A stretch of 64,000 nucleotides of DNA from Chitinophagaceae bacterium (GTDB lineage: Bacteria > Bacteroidota > Bacteroidia > Chitinophagales > Chitinophagaceae): NCBI GenBank assembly GCA_020403425.1, contig JADBXR010000020.1, positions 19,002-83,001 on the forward strand. Direction: 5' to 3'. Shown piece after piece: positions 36,931 through 46,121 of this stretch (the first letter of the stretch is position 1; the number at the start of each line of letters is the position of its first letter). Below the pieces are notes generated by a model. That model had not been told where the DNA came from and ran no database searches. It saw only the letters and a list, made by a program, of their open reading frames with translations. Made by a program: the position numbers and the translations under genes.

Positions 36931-38390
36931 TATGCTTGAGCGGGTTCGTTGGAAGGTTTGGATGCCAGCCATAAGCCGATGAAAGTGATCAATCCGTTAA
37001 TGATCAGCAGTTCCAGCCCCAGTTCAAAGGAACCGAAGATCTGTTTCTGGAAGCGGTCCAGCAGGAAACAGATGATGGGTGAGATCACACAGATAAAAGG
37101 CACCAGTTGATCGCTCACCTTTCGTTTGGAAATGATGCCGAATGTGAACAATCCCAGCAGCGGACCATAGGTGAACGTGGCCACTTTCAGGATCAGGCCG
37201 ATCATGCTGGAGTCATTGATCCATTTGAACATCATTACAAATAGCAGGAAGATGAATGCGAAGGACAGGTGTACGCGCTGGCGTAATTTCTTTTTTTGCT
37301 CATCTGTCATATCAGACCTGCGTTGCATGCCGATGATGTCGATACAGAAAGTGGATGTCAGCGCGGTAATGGCGCCATCTGCACTTGGGAAGAGTGCAGA
37401 GATCAATGCGATGATAAAGATCACGGAAACAAATGGCGGCATATGCTGTAAGGCGATGGCGGGGAATAATTTGTCACCGGTCACTTCCAGATTCAATTGG
37501 TTGGCATAGAGGTAAAGTAAACCTCCGAGGAACAGGAAGATCAGGATCACGATCATCAGCACGATAGACATGGAGATCACATTCTTCTGCGAATCTTTTA
37601 GTGTTTTTACAGAAATGTTCTTCTGCATCATTTCCTGGTCCATACCGGTCATGGTAACTGTGATAAAGGCGCCGGCCAGGATCTGTTTTACAAAGAACAG
37701 TTTGCTGTTAGGGTCTGTGAAGAAGATCTTGGAATATCCTTTTTCGCCCATGGCCTGCAGGCTCTCGCCAAAACCCATGTTCATATGATTGAGGATATAT
37801 ACCACGCAGATCACCAGTCCCAGCAGCATACAGGTGGTTTGCAGGGTGTCGGTCCAAACAATGGTCTTGACACCACCTTCGTACGTATACAACAGGATCA
37901 TCACCAGGATGATCAGGGTAGTGGCCCAGAACGGAACATGAAAACTGTTCAGGATGGCTTCCTGTAGGATATTGACCACGAGGTACAAACGTGCGGTAGC
38001 GCCGAGTATACGTGACAGGATAAAGAAGCTGGCCCCTGTTTTATATGACTTAAAGCCAAGGCGGTTGTGCAGGTAATGATAGATGGAAGTAAGGTTCAGC
38101 CGGTAGTACAGCGGAAGCAATACATAGGCAATCGCCAGGTAGCCGATCAGGTATCCGAGTGTGATCTGGAAATAAGCAAAGGATTCTTTGGCAACGGCAC
38201 CCGGAACACTCACAAAAGTAACTCCGCTCAGGGACGTGCCTACCATACCGAATGCCACCAGCATCCAGTTACTGCTTTTGTTACCGATGAAAAAAGAGTC
38301 GTTCGTGCTGTTCTTGCCGGTGTACCAGGCCACACCGAGTAAGATCATGAAATAGGCGATAACAAAGGAAAAAAGCAGTAATGGAGACAT
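36930..38390 (-). CDS. Sodium:solute symporter (SSS family)
   Basis: A 486-residue transporter with about 13 hydrophobic segments. The N-terminal half reads YFMILLGVAWYTGKNSTNDSFFIGNKSSNW and GMVGTSLSGVTFVSVPG; the SSS signature region around IIALISALFPSADGAITALTS lies in the last third. The substrate cannot be read. It is the second SSS symporter in the window; gene context (O-methyltransferase, glucosaminidase) gives no hint. Confidence 0.88.
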   Translation of the reverse strand: MSPLLLFSFVIAYFMILLGVAWYTGKNSTNDSFFIGNKSSNWMLVAFGMVGTSLSGVTFVSVPGAVAKESFAYFQITLGYLIGYLAIAYVLLPLYYRLNLTSIYHYLHNRLGFKSYKTGASFFILSRILGATARLYLVVNILQEAILNSFHVPFWATTLIILVMILLYTYEGGVKTIVWTDTLQTTCMLLGLVICVVYILNHMNMGFGESLQAMGEKGYSKIFFTDPNSKLFFVKQILAGAFITVTMTGMDQEMMQKNISVKTLKDSQKNVISMSIVLMIVILIFLFLGGLLYLYANQLNLEVTGDKLFPAIALQHMPPFVSVIFIIALISALFPSADGAITALTSTFCIDIIGMQRRSDMTDEQKKKLRQRVHLSFAFIFLLFVMMFKWINDSSMIGLILKVATFTYGPLLGLFTFGIISKRKVSDQLVPFICVISPIICFLLDRFQKQIFGSFELGLELLIINGLITFIGLWLASKPSNEPAQA

Positions 38391-38473
38391 ATTGGGGTAA
38401 TTAAAATGATCAAACGAAAACGGAAAAGTAGTGAAAAATATTTAACCTAATTTGCCATTCAAAATTTTGACAT

Positions 38474-39013
38474 ATGCCTGTTAACAATATTGCCGTGTTC
38501 TGTGGTTCCAGAGCCGGTAAAAATCCACTGTATGTGGCACATGCCGCAGCGTTGGGTCGGCTGTTCGCGGAACGGAAGATCACGATGGTATATGGTGGTG
38601 GCAACAAAGGTCTTATGGGTGCTGTTGCCAATGCTGCTATGGAAAACGGTGGCAAAGTGATCGGCGTGATACCCGAGATCTTGTTGGAATGGGAGGCAGA
38701 ACACAAAGGCATCACAGAACTTCGGGTGGTGGCCGATATGCATGTTCGTAAAAAGACGATGTATGAACTGTGCGATGCAGCCATCGTATTGGCCGGCGGC
38801 AACGGAACACTGGATGAATTGTTCGAGATGCTGACCTGGAACAACCTCAATATCCACAATAAAAAGATCGTGCTGCTGAATACGGCAGGATTCTACCAGC
38901 ACCTGGTGGCACATATCGACAGCATGTCGGATGAGGAATTCCTATATGATAACTGGCGCGATCGCCTGATCGTTTGCGATGATCCGGTGACTGCTATCGA
39001 CGCTTTGGTTTAA
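38474..39013 (+). CDS. LOG-family protein (TIGR00730), probable nucleotide 5'-monophosphate phosphoribohydrolase
   Basis: Hydrolyses cytokinin or nucleoside 5'-monophosphates in characterised relatives. The 179-residue Rossmann-like protein has VFCGSRAGKNPLYVAHA, the GGGNKGLMGAVANAAM nucleotide loop and the family motif near the C-terminus. The motif is usually PGGxGTxxE; here it reads AGGNGTLDE, with Ala in place of Pro. It overlaps the converging outer-membrane gene by 20 bases. Confidence 0.88.
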   Translation: MPVNNIAVFCGSRAGKNPLYVAHAAALGRLFAERKITMVYGGGNKGLMGAVANAAMENGGKVIGVIPEILLEWEAEHKGITELRVVADMHVRKKTMYELCDAAIVLAGGNGTLDELFEMLTWNNLNIHNKKIVLLNTAGFYQHLVAHIDSMSDEEFLYDNWRDRLIVCDDPVTAIDALV

Positions 39014-39596
39014 GGTACATACCGAAACCTGCCCGGAAAATAGGCAGCGGATCGTTGTATTGATCGCGGTAGGGAGAATTGATATTTTGTGTGACGTCGA
39101 TCATCAGGGTAACATAAGAATAATGCGAGCCCAGTACACGAGTTCCATAACCCACACCTACCAGTAAACTTCCTGCGTTGTAATGATAACTGCCGGTTTG
39201 CCCGGTTTGAACATTTTTCTGACTGGAGTTGATCCAGTTGAATTCAGGCTGTACCTGCAGGTGCAGGAAACTGACCGGCCAAACCCGCAGGAAAGGACCG
39301 CCACCCAGGTTGAAATTGCGGAAACGGATATTGCTGAACTCAGAAGCGTTCTGTGAAAAATAGTTGATGTTCAGTGCCACACCGCCGTCCAGCCATCTGG
39401 TGATGCTGTAACCGATCTCGGGATTCAATCCAACATTGAACGAACGGTTGGTGATACCCAGGTTCAGGCTGGTACCCAAAAAGATATTTTCCCTATTGAA
39501 TTTGCCCTTTTGTTCCTCGTCCTCATTCTGCTGGGCAAAACTGCCGGTGGCCGTTACAGCCAAAACAAGTACGAAAAGCAGTTTCTGGATCTTCAT
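38994..39596 (-). CDS. Outer-membrane beta-barrel protein
   Basis: A 200-residue exported protein with signal peptide MKIQKLLFVLVLAVTATGSFA. The rest alternates short hydrophobic strands with turns and ends with aromatic/basic residues, consistent with an eight-stranded barrel. I chose ATG 39596 over an in-frame TTG-like extension to 39614 because a TAGGTTTG promoter lies at 39612-39619. No substrate known. Confidence 0.82.
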   Translation of the reverse strand: MKIQKLLFVLVLAVTATGSFAQQNEDEEQKGKFNRENIFLGTSLNLGITNRSFNVGLNPEIGYSITRWLDGGVALNINYFSQNASEFSNIRFRNFNLGGGPFLRVWPVSFLHLQVQPEFNWINSSQKNVQTGQTGSYHYNAGSLLVGVGYGTRVLGSHYSYVTLMIDVTQNINSPYRDQYNDPLPIFRAGFGMYLKPKRR

Positions 39597-39611
39597 AACG
39601 CACATTTCCTG

Positions 39612-39619
39612 CAAACCTA
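39612..39619 (-). promoter_or_regulatory. TAGGTTTG -7 element of the outer-membrane protein gene
   Basis: Exact TAnnTTTG on the minus strand, 15 bases before the ATG at 39596. Confidence 0.5.
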
Positions 39620-39863
39620 GTCATTTCAGCAGGCATAGAAATTTTTTGTTATCTAAAAAAATGTTAGGAAGATCCCGATCATCTGATGATCCATGCTGTC
39701 AGTGTGTATTTTTTGCAGGCGGCCTGTTCTGGTGGCCTGTCTGTTGGAACCGCTCGAAATGATTTCTAAAACCTTCAAAATATGTCTGTTATCACTGTGT
39801 ATGGTTTAGAAAACCGCAAAACCTGTTGGATATTATTCAAGGAACCAGTAACAGCGTAAATAT

Positions 39864-39892
39864 TTTTTATGTGTACCTGCCACACATAAAAA
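39864..39892. promoter_or_regulatory. Perfect palindrome upstream of pckA, candidate operator
   Basis: TTTTTATGTGT (39864-39874) and ACACATAAAAA (39882-39892) are exact inverted 11-mers around ACCTGCC. It ends 21 bases before the TACTTTTG element of pckA, overlapping where a -33 box would be, as expected of a regulator site. A TGTGT-N7-ACACA core is broadly CRP-like but not a match to CRP. Confidence 0.55.
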
Positions 39893-39913
39893 TCAGCGAA
39901 AGAATTAAACAAT

Positions 39914-39921
39914 TACTTTTG
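39914..39921 (+). promoter_or_regulatory. TACTTTTG -7 element of pckA
   Basis: Exact TAnnTTTG, 26 bases before the ATG at 39947. Confidence 0.55.
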
Positions 39922-39946
39922 TAATCTAACTAACGTTTGTTTGTTT

Positions 39947-41551
39947 ATGATGGCAGCTACAATGATCCCCAAGCAGATCCTGCAGGAATTGGGTTTATCC
40001 GACAGCACAGGCATTCATTATCAGTTATCACCCGAAGAATTGGCAGAACAGACGGTTCTGCGGGGGCAGGGCGTATTTAACGATACCGGGGCCCTCTGTA
40101 TACAAACGGGAGAATTCACCGGCCGTAGTCCAAAAGATAAGTTCATCGTAAAAGATGCGATCACGGCGGACTCGGTTGACTGGAATGGTTTCAATATACC
40201 CATCGAAGAAAAATATTTTCACCAGCTGAAGAAAAAACTGCTGGATTATCTTGGTGAGAAAGAAGAGATATGGGTACGCGACGCACACGCCTGTGCCGAT
40301 CCTTCCCACCGCTTGAATATCCGTGTCATCAACGAACACCCCTGGAGTAACCTGTTTGCGCACAATATGTTCCTTCGTCCATCAGAAGAGGAGTTGTCGG
40401 GTTTTGAACCGGAATGGCATATCATACAGGCGCCTGGTTTCAAGGCCGATCCGGCGGTTGATGGAACACGGCAGCACAATTTTGCGATCCTGTCGTTCAC
40501 ACATAAAACGATCCTGATCGGAGGAACCGGTTATACAGGTGAGATCAAGAAAGGCATTTTCAGTGTGCTCAATTTTATCCTTCCCAATGAAAGAAATGTG
40601 CTGAGCATGCACTGCAGTGCCAATATGGGTGCAGAAGGTGACGTGGCCGTTTTTTTTGGCCTCAGTGGAACGGGTAAGACCACCCTCAGTGCCGATCCTA
40701 ACCGCAAACTGATCGGCGATGATGAACATGGCTGGACCGACAGTTCCGTATTCAATTTTGAAGGAGGCTGTTATGCCAAGACCATCGATCTGAGTGAAGA
40801 GAAAGAACCCGAGATCTTCCGTGCCATCCGTCCTGCGGCATTGGTAGAGAATATCCATTTTTATCCTGGTACACAAAAGATCGATTTCAGCAGCAAACTG
40901 ATCACAGAGAATACCCGGGTAAGTTATCCGCTGGGTTATATCAGTAACGCATTGGAGCCAAGTATTGGCGGCCTGCCTAAAAATATCTTCTTTCTGACCT
41001 GCGATGCTTACGGTGTGTTGCCTCCGATCAGCCGTTTATCTGCCGGACAGGCCATGTACCAGTTCATCAGCGGCTATACCGCTAAAGTAGCAGGTACCGA
41101 AGCGGGTGTTACCGAACCCAAAACCACTTTCAGTGCCTGTTTTGGTGCGCCCTTCCTGCCATTGCATCCCGGTAAATATGCCGAAATGCTGGGAGAGAAG
41201 ATGCGCAAACATGAAGTGAACGTATGGATGGTGAATACCGGTTGGAGCGGTGGTCCCTATGGTGTGGGCAATCGCATGAAGCTGGCTTATACCCGTGCGA
41301 TGATTACCGCGGCGCTGGAAGGCAAGCTGGACAATGTAGCGTACGAAACCCACCCCGTATTCGGTATGGAAATGCCATTGAGTTGTCCCGGGGTACCCTC
41401 AGAGATATTGAATCCACGCAGCACCTGGGCGGATTCAGCTGCCTATGATACCAAAGCGCGTGACCTAGCCCTGCAATTTGTGCAGAATTTTGAAAAATAC
41501 GCTTCCGGCGTGTCTGAAGAAATTCTGCAGGCCGCACCCAAAACTAACTGA
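39947..41551 (+). CDS. pckA: Phosphoenolpyruvate carboxykinase (ATP)
   Basis: Converts oxaloacetate and ATP to PEP, CO2 and ADP, the first step of gluconeogenesis; in some Bacteroidota it also runs in reverse. The 534-residue protein has the kinase-1 loop GLSGTGKTTLSADPNR, metal motif IGDDEHGW, FNFEGGCYAKT, and substrate-binding FTGRSPKDKFIV. Start chosen at ATG 39947 (ATG 39950 is next); the TTG at 39941 is unlikely. A strong terminator follows at 41609. Confidence 0.97.
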   Translation: MMAATMIPKQILQELGLSDSTGIHYQLSPEELAEQTVLRGQGVFNDTGALCIQTGEFTGRSPKDKFIVKDAITADSVDWNGFNIPIEEKYFHQLKKKLLDYLGEKEEIWVRDAHACADPSHRLNIRVINEHPWSNLFAHNMFLRPSEEELSGFEPEWHIIQAPGFKADPAVDGTRQHNFAILSFTHKTILIGGTGYTGEIKKGIFSVLNFILPNERNVLSMHCSANMGAEGDVAVFFGLSGTGKTTLSADPNRKLIGDDEHGWTDSSVFNFEGGCYAKTIDLSEEKEPEIFRAIRPAALVENIHFYPGTQKIDFSSKLITENTRVSYPLGYISNALEPSIGGLPKNIFFLTCDAYGVLPPISRLSAGQAMYQFISGYTAKVAGTEAGVTEPKTTFSACFGAPFLPLHPGKYAEMLGEKMRKHEVNVWMVNTGWSGGPYGVGNRMKLAYTRAMITAALEGKLDNVAYETHPVFGMEMPLSCPGVPSEILNPRSTWADSAAYDTKARDLALQFVQNFEKYASGVSEEILQAAPKTN

Positions 41552-41608
41552 TTACCGTAACGCCATTGGTGTTACAGAAAGGGTCTCTTGGTTGCTTGTC
41601 TGTTACAA

Positions 41609-41636
41609 AAAACTCCACCTGCGGGTGGAGTTTTCT
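41609..41636. terminator. Intrinsic terminator after pckA
   Basis: AAAACTCCACC pairs with GGTGGAGTTTT around TGCG, with A- and T-rich flanks, so it can also serve the converging kinase gene. Confidence 0.9.
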
Positions 41637-41687
41637 TTTGCAAAATATGATAAGGGATGATGAGGTCAGTAATCGGTCTCGACCTGT

Positions 41688-42323
41688 TTAGAATAAACCA
41701 AACAATGTACTGTCCACTTTGCTGATGATATCCCCGAAATGTTCGTCGGTCTCGGCAAATTTGTTCTTGTCGCAATCAATGATGAGCAAGGGGCCTTCTT
41801 TGTAGCTATCGATCCATTTATTGTAATATTCATTCAGCCGTTTCAGGTAATCCAGACGGATGTTCTCTTCATATTCCCGTCCACGTTTCTGTATCTGGGC
41901 CACCAGGGTGGGTACGGAGGCTTTCAGGTAGATCAGCAGGTCTGGTGGCTGCACCATGCTTTTCAGGGTCTGGAAAAAAAGATAATAATTGTCAAAATCC
42001 CTTTTGCTCATCAGTCCCATTTCGTGCAGGTTGGGAGCGAAGATATTGGCGTCCTCGTAAATGGTGCGATCCTGTATCACGGTCTCGGTCCCATGATGGA
42101 TCTCCAGCAACTGGTTCAGGCGGCTGTTCAGGAAGAAGATCTGCAGGTTAAAGCTCCAGCGCGGCATGTCCTCATAAAAATCCATGAGGTAGGGATTATG
42201 GTCCACATCTTCGAACTGGGGTATCCAGCGGTAATGTTTGCTCAGCATTTCAGTCAACGTGGTCTTTCCCGCGCCGATATTGCCGGCCACTGCGATGTGT
42301 TTTGGTTTTTTTGCCTTTGCCAT
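41688..42323 (-). CDS. Deoxynucleoside kinase
   Basis: Phosphorylates deoxynucleosides (deoxyadenosine/deoxyguanosine-type) with ATP. The 211-residue dNK-family protein starts MAKAKKPKHIAVAGNIGAGKTTLTEMLSKHY with the P-loop, has the VIQDRTIYEDANIFA catalytic stretch and a C-terminal LID region. Substrate specificity cannot be fixed. It lies downstream of trpS, 125 bases away, on the same strand. Confidence 0.88.
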   Translation of the reverse strand: MAKAKKPKHIAVAGNIGAGKTTLTEMLSKHYRWIPQFEDVDHNPYLMDFYEDMPRWSFNLQIFFLNSRLNQLLEIHHGTETVIQDRTIYEDANIFAPNLHEMGLMSKRDFDNYYLFFQTLKSMVQPPDLLIYLKASVPTLVAQIQKRGREYEENIRLDYLKRLNEYYNKWIDSYKEGPLLIIDCDKNKFAETDEHFGDIISKVDSTLFGLF

Positions 42324-42448
42324 AAAAATGAAAGTACGAAATACGATGTATGAAGTTAAAACTGGGAGAATATTTTTTTGCGCAATGCCCCATTCCTACG
42401 GCCTGCCAGCTTTTGCCATAGGTTCTTAGGGGGGTAGTTAGGGGCAAA

Positions 42449-43459
42449 TCAGTAATTCATCCCGATGGCCTGTCTTACCAGCTTCAGTGTTTCTGAGGCG
42501 CTGGCCCTGGCTTTATCGGCACCCTGCCGGATGATCCTGCCCAGCAGTTCCTTGTTGTTCTGGATATCGGCCGCTTTTTCACGGATGGGTTTGATGAAAC
42601 CTGCCATGTCCTCTGCCAGCTGTTTTTTCATATCGCCATAGCGGATGATACAGTTGCCGCTGCTGCTGGCATCGAAATCGTCCTCGAACTTTTTCACGGT
42701 GTCCGGACTGCTTACCAGCCGCATCAATGTGAACAGGTTCTCGATATAATCAGGTTTCACAGAATTGGGTTCAGCCGGTCCCTGGTCGGTCTTGGCTTTC
42801 ATGATCTTTTTACGGATGCTATCATCGTCATCTGCCAGGTAAAGGGTGGCCATCTGGTTCTCGCTTTTGCTCATTTTGCCATTGCCGTCAAGCCCCATGA
42901 TGCGAACCAGGTCTCCCCCAAAATTAAAGGCATAGGGCATCGGGAATACTTCCCCATAACGGTAATTGAAGCGTTCGGCAAAATTCCGGGCCATTTCCAG
43001 GTGTTGTTCCTGGTCTTTGCCTACCGGCACTTTCAGGGCACGATGGATCAATATATCGGAAGCCATCAAAACCGGATAGGTGAGTAGTCCAGCGTTCACA
43101 TTTTCTGGTTGCAGGCGGACTTTTTCTTTGAAAGTCACGGTTTTCTCCAGCTCACCTTTGTAGGCCAGCATATTCAGGTACAGGTATAGTTCGGCTATTT
43201 CGGGAACATCGCTTTGTATATAGAGCGACACTTTTTCCGGATCCAGTCCGCAGGCAATATTTTCGGCGATGACCCGATGAACACTGTTCTGCAGCTCTTT
43301 GGTGTCGGGATGGGTGGTGAGGCTATGCCAGTTGGCCACAAAGAAATAACAGTTATAATCATCCTGCATCCGCACATAATTTCGCATGGCCCCGAAATAA
43401 TTACCCAGGTGCAGGAACCCGGTGGGACGAATGCCGCTTAAAACAACCTCTTTTTCCAT
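42449..43459 (-). CDS. trpS: Tryptophan--tRNA ligase
   Basis: Charges tRNA-Trp. The 336-residue class I synthetase has the HIGH-like motif GFLHLGNYFGAM near residue 16 and the KMSKS loop GKMSKSE near 195. Length is standard for bacterial TrpRS. A near-consensus -7 element (TATCTTCG, minus strand 43465-43472) lies five bases before the ATG, so the leader would be very short. Confidence 0.96.
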   Translation of the reverse strand: MEKEVVLSGIRPTGFLHLGNYFGAMRNYVRMQDDYNCYFFVANWHSLTTHPDTKELQNSVHRVIAENIACGLDPEKVSLYIQSDVPEIAELYLYLNMLAYKGELEKTVTFKEKVRLQPENVNAGLLTYPVLMASDILIHRALKVPVGKDQEQHLEMARNFAERFNYRYGEVFPMPYAFNFGGDLVRIMGLDGNGKMSKSENQMATLYLADDDDSIRKKIMKAKTDQGPAEPNSVKPDYIENLFTLMRLVSSPDTVKKFEDDFDASSSGNCIIRYGDMKKQLAEDMAGFIKPIREKAADIQNNKELLGRIIRQGADKARASASETLKLVRQAIGMNY

Positions 43460-43540
43460 AGGCGCGAAGATAATATTTAGTCAATGGTGAATGGTGAATG
43501 GGCAATGGATTTTTTTGAGGAGATGACGGATCAAAGGATT

Positions 43541-43625
43541 AGTGGATTTGCGGATTTGCGGATCAGCGGATATTTTCTTGGGGGCCTTATTCGCGAATTC
43601 GTGAATCCATAAATCCGCAAATTCC
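43541..43625. repeat. Word-iterated inverted repeat, GCGGATTT family (locus I)
   Basis: ATTTGCGGATTT (43546-43557) is exactly inverted at 43611-43622; GGATTTGCGGATCAGCGGAT on the left and GAATCCATAAATCCGC on the right extend the word pattern. Related words occur at loci E and J. Confidence 0.7.
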
Positions 43626-43780
43626 TCCCTGGGTTTCCTGATCATCGCCTGAATGCGATTACTGCAGGAGGTACTGTTGGGGATGATAATGGGCGTTGGC
43701 GACAGTAGTTTTATAGGAAGTGTATGCCATTCATGCCGAATATGAATTTGTGTAAGGATATTTGTGCCGGTTCACAGATC

Positions 43781-43831
43781 GGCGGATGATGGATCATGCT
43801 CCCAGAAGGATCCGTACATCCATCATCCGCC
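43781..43831. repeat. Perfect 14-bp inverted repeat before recG (locus J)
   Basis: GGCGGATGATGGAT (43781-43794) is exactly inverted at 43818-43831. It lies 17 bases before the TTG I assign as the recG start. Confidence 0.8.
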
Positions 43832-43848
43832 AATCCACTTATCTATCC

Positions 43849-45960
43849 TTGAACGAGATCGCCACCATATTAACTTCTCCCATCGAATACCTGAAAGGGG
43901 TGGGGCCCTTGCGTGCCGACCTGTTGAAGAAGGAGCTGGAGATCTTTACGTTCGGAGATCTGCTGGATCATTTTCCTAATCGACATATCGACAAGACCAA
44001 AGTCAGCCGTATCCGTGAGATCACACCGCAGACAGAATATGCGCAGGTGGCGGGTACGCTCATCAGTTATGAAACGGTTGGGGCCGGAAGGGGTAAACGC
44101 CTGGTGGCCCAATTGCGCGATGCATCGGGCATACTGGAGCTGACCTGGTTCCAGGGTATCAGCTGGGTGGTAAAAGGGTTGCATGTGGGCAGTGACTACC
44201 TGGTATTCGGCAAAACCGGTTTTTTTAACGGGAAACCCCAGATCGTTCACCCGGAGATAGAACCGTATGTGGCGGCAAAAGCAGGTGGCAAAGCTTTTTT
44301 GGAGCCTGTTTATCCCACCACGGAAAAATTGAAGGCGAGAAGCTTCAATGGACGGCAGCTGGGTAAACTCACTTATACGCTGATCACCCTGCTGCAACCA
44401 AAAGACCTGCCGGAAAACATCCCGCAGGAGATACTGGACAGGCTGCAACTGATGAGTCGTTTTGAAGCTTATCGTAACATACACTTCCCGGGCTCCCCGG
44501 CTCTGGCCGATGCGGCAATGAAACGATTGAAGTTTGAAGAACTGTTCATAGCGCAGGTAAGATTGAACCTGGTTCGGCTACAACGGCATCATACCAGTAA
44601 AGGGGTGGTGTTCGAGAAAGTAGGTGATTACTTCAATACACTCTATGCCAACTACCTGCCATTTGACCTGACCGGCGCCCAGAAAAGGGTGTTGCGTGAG
44701 ATCAGGACGGACACAGGCAAAGGCCACCAGATGAATCGTTTGTTACAGGGCGATGTCGGCAGTGGCAAGACCATTGTGGCATTGCTCAGCATGCTGCTGG
44801 CAGCAGACAACGGTTACCAGAGCTGTTTGATGGCACCTACGGAAATATTGGCCCAGCAGCACTATACCGGATTAAGCGAACTACTGAAAGAAATGCCGGT
44901 TGAAATAGCCCTACTCACCGGCAGCACCCGTGCGGCAGAAAGGAAACGTATTCTAAAAGGTTTGCTGGATGATGCGATCCATTTTGTAGTGGGTACCCAT
45001 GCGGTGATCGAGGATGCGGTGCAGTTCCGTAACCTGGGACTGGTGATCGTAGATGAACAGCACCGTTTTGGGGTGGCGCAGCGGGCCAAACTATGGGAGA
45101 AAGCTGCAGTGCCGCCGCATGTGCTGGTCATGACGGCAACACCCATTCCACGCACGCTGGCCATGACAGCCTATGGCGATCTGGACTACAGTATCATGGA
45201 TGAGCTGCCCCCCGGCAGGCAACCGGTCACCACCGTTCACCGTAACGAAACCGCGAGGGCCAATGTGATGGATTTTGTACGGTCAGAGATCGATAAGGGC
45301 AGGCAGGCCTATTTCATCTATCCCCTGATCGAGGAAAGTGAGAAACTGAGTTATGAGGACCTGATGCAGGGATATGAGCAGGTAAAAAGTTTCTTTCCGG
45401 AACCCAAATTCCACATCAGCATGGTGCATGGACGGCAACCGGCCGAACAGAAGGAGACCAATATGCAGCGTTTTGTCAAGGGAGATACGCAGATCATGGT
45501 GAGCACCACAGTGATCGAAGTAGGGGTGAATGTGCCCAATGCCACAGTGATGGTGATCGAAAGCGCCGAAAAATTCGGTTTATCCCAACTGCACCAGCTT
45601 CGTGGAAGGGTGGGCCGGGGCAGTGAAAAGAGTTTTTGCATTTTATTAACGGGTAGCTCAGCCAGCAAAGAGGCAAGAGAACGTATCAAAACCATGTGTG
45701 CTACCAATGATGGTTTTAAGATTGCTGAAAAGGACCTTGAGATCCGGGGTCCTGGGGACATTGAGGGTACCCGGCAAAGTGGCGCACTCAATTTCAAGAT
45801 CGCAAGTATTGTGAATGACAAGGAGTTACTGGAACTGGCCCGGGCAGAAGCGGAGAAACTGGTGGAAGAAGATGTGGAACTGACCATGGCAAAGAATTTG
45901 CAGTTAAAGAAATTCCTGCAGTCGCAGAAACGGAAACATGGGTGGGGGAAGATATCGTGA
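43849..45960 (+). CDS. recG: ATP-dependent DNA helicase RecG
   Basis: Remodels stalled replication forks and Holliday junctions. The 703-residue protein has the N-terminal wedge/OB region starting IATILTSPIEYLKGVGPLRADLL, then helicase motifs I (QGDVGSGKTIVALL), II (DEQHRFG), III (TATPIPRTLAM) and VI (QLHQLRGRVGRG). The family N-terminus aligns with a TTG start at 43849. An open frame continues to 43762 with two ATGs at 43786 and 43789, but those codons lie inside inverted repeat J and give no similarity. Confidence 0.93.
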   Translation: MNEIATILTSPIEYLKGVGPLRADLLKKELEIFTFGDLLDHFPNRHIDKTKVSRIREITPQTEYAQVAGTLISYETVGAGRGKRLVAQLRDASGILELTWFQGISWVVKGLHVGSDYLVFGKTGFFNGKPQIVHPEIEPYVAAKAGGKAFLEPVYPTTEKLKARSFNGRQLGKLTYTLITLLQPKDLPENIPQEILDRLQLMSRFEAYRNIHFPGSPALADAAMKRLKFEELFIAQVRLNLVRLQRHHTSKGVVFEKVGDYFNTLYANYLPFDLTGAQKRVLREIRTDTGKGHQMNRLLQGDVGSGKTIVALLSMLLAADNGYQSCLMAPTEILAQQHYTGLSELLKEMPVEIALLTGSTRAAERKRILKGLLDDAIHFVVGTHAVIEDAVQFRNLGLVIVDEQHRFGVAQRAKLWEKAAVPPHVLVMTATPIPRTLAMTAYGDLDYSIMDELPPGRQPVTTVHRNETARANVMDFVRSEIDKGRQAYFIYPLIEESEKLSYEDLMQGYEQVKSFFPEPKFHISMVHGRQPAEQKETNMQRFVKGDTQIMVSTTVIEVGVNVPNATVMVIESAEKFGLSQLHQLRGRVGRGSEKSFCILLTGSSASKEARERIKTMCATNDGFKIAEKDLEIRGPGDIEGTRQSGALNFKIASIVNDKELLELARAEAEKLVEEDVELTMAKNLQLKKFLQSQKRKHGWGKIS

Positions 45961-45965
45961 GAGGG

Positions 45966-46027
45966 GGAGTCGTTAATCGTGAGTGGTGAGTCGTGAGTTC
46001 TTCACCATTGACAATTGACCATTGCCT
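45966..46027. repeat. Word-iterated spacer, GTGAGTGGTGAG family (locus K)
   Basis: GTGAGTGGTGAGTCGTGAG on the left and CACCATTGACAATTGACCATT on the right are tandem and roughly complementary words, but the arms do not pair cleanly. Same word family as loci D and P. Confidence 0.45.
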
Positions 46028-46121
46028 GCAGCCAATTCCTAAAACTATCTTAACAAAATCAGGAATTTGAACTTTATCATTGCACCGGACGTATATAAAT
46101 CGTAACTTTTAAAAAAATAGT

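Larger units (their letters stand above)
39597..39946. other. 350-base divergent spacer between the barrel gene and pckA
   Basis: No gene is visible. It contains the barrel-gene -7 element, a perfect 11-bp palindrome (39864-39892) and the pckA -7 element (39914-39921). The rest is ordinary A/T-rich sequence. Confidence 0.6.
43460..43848. other. 389-base divergent spacer between trpS and recG
   Basis: It holds a one-armed GTGAATGGTGAATG word run (43482-43507), the inverted repeats at 43541-43625 and 43781-43831, and no convincing gene. The longer open frame reaching 43762 is due to the repeat, not to recG. Confidence 0.65.

Noticed and set aside
42250..42447. A 65-codon minus-strand frame between trpS and the kinase gene
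   Set aside because: It overlaps the kinase start and has no features of its own.
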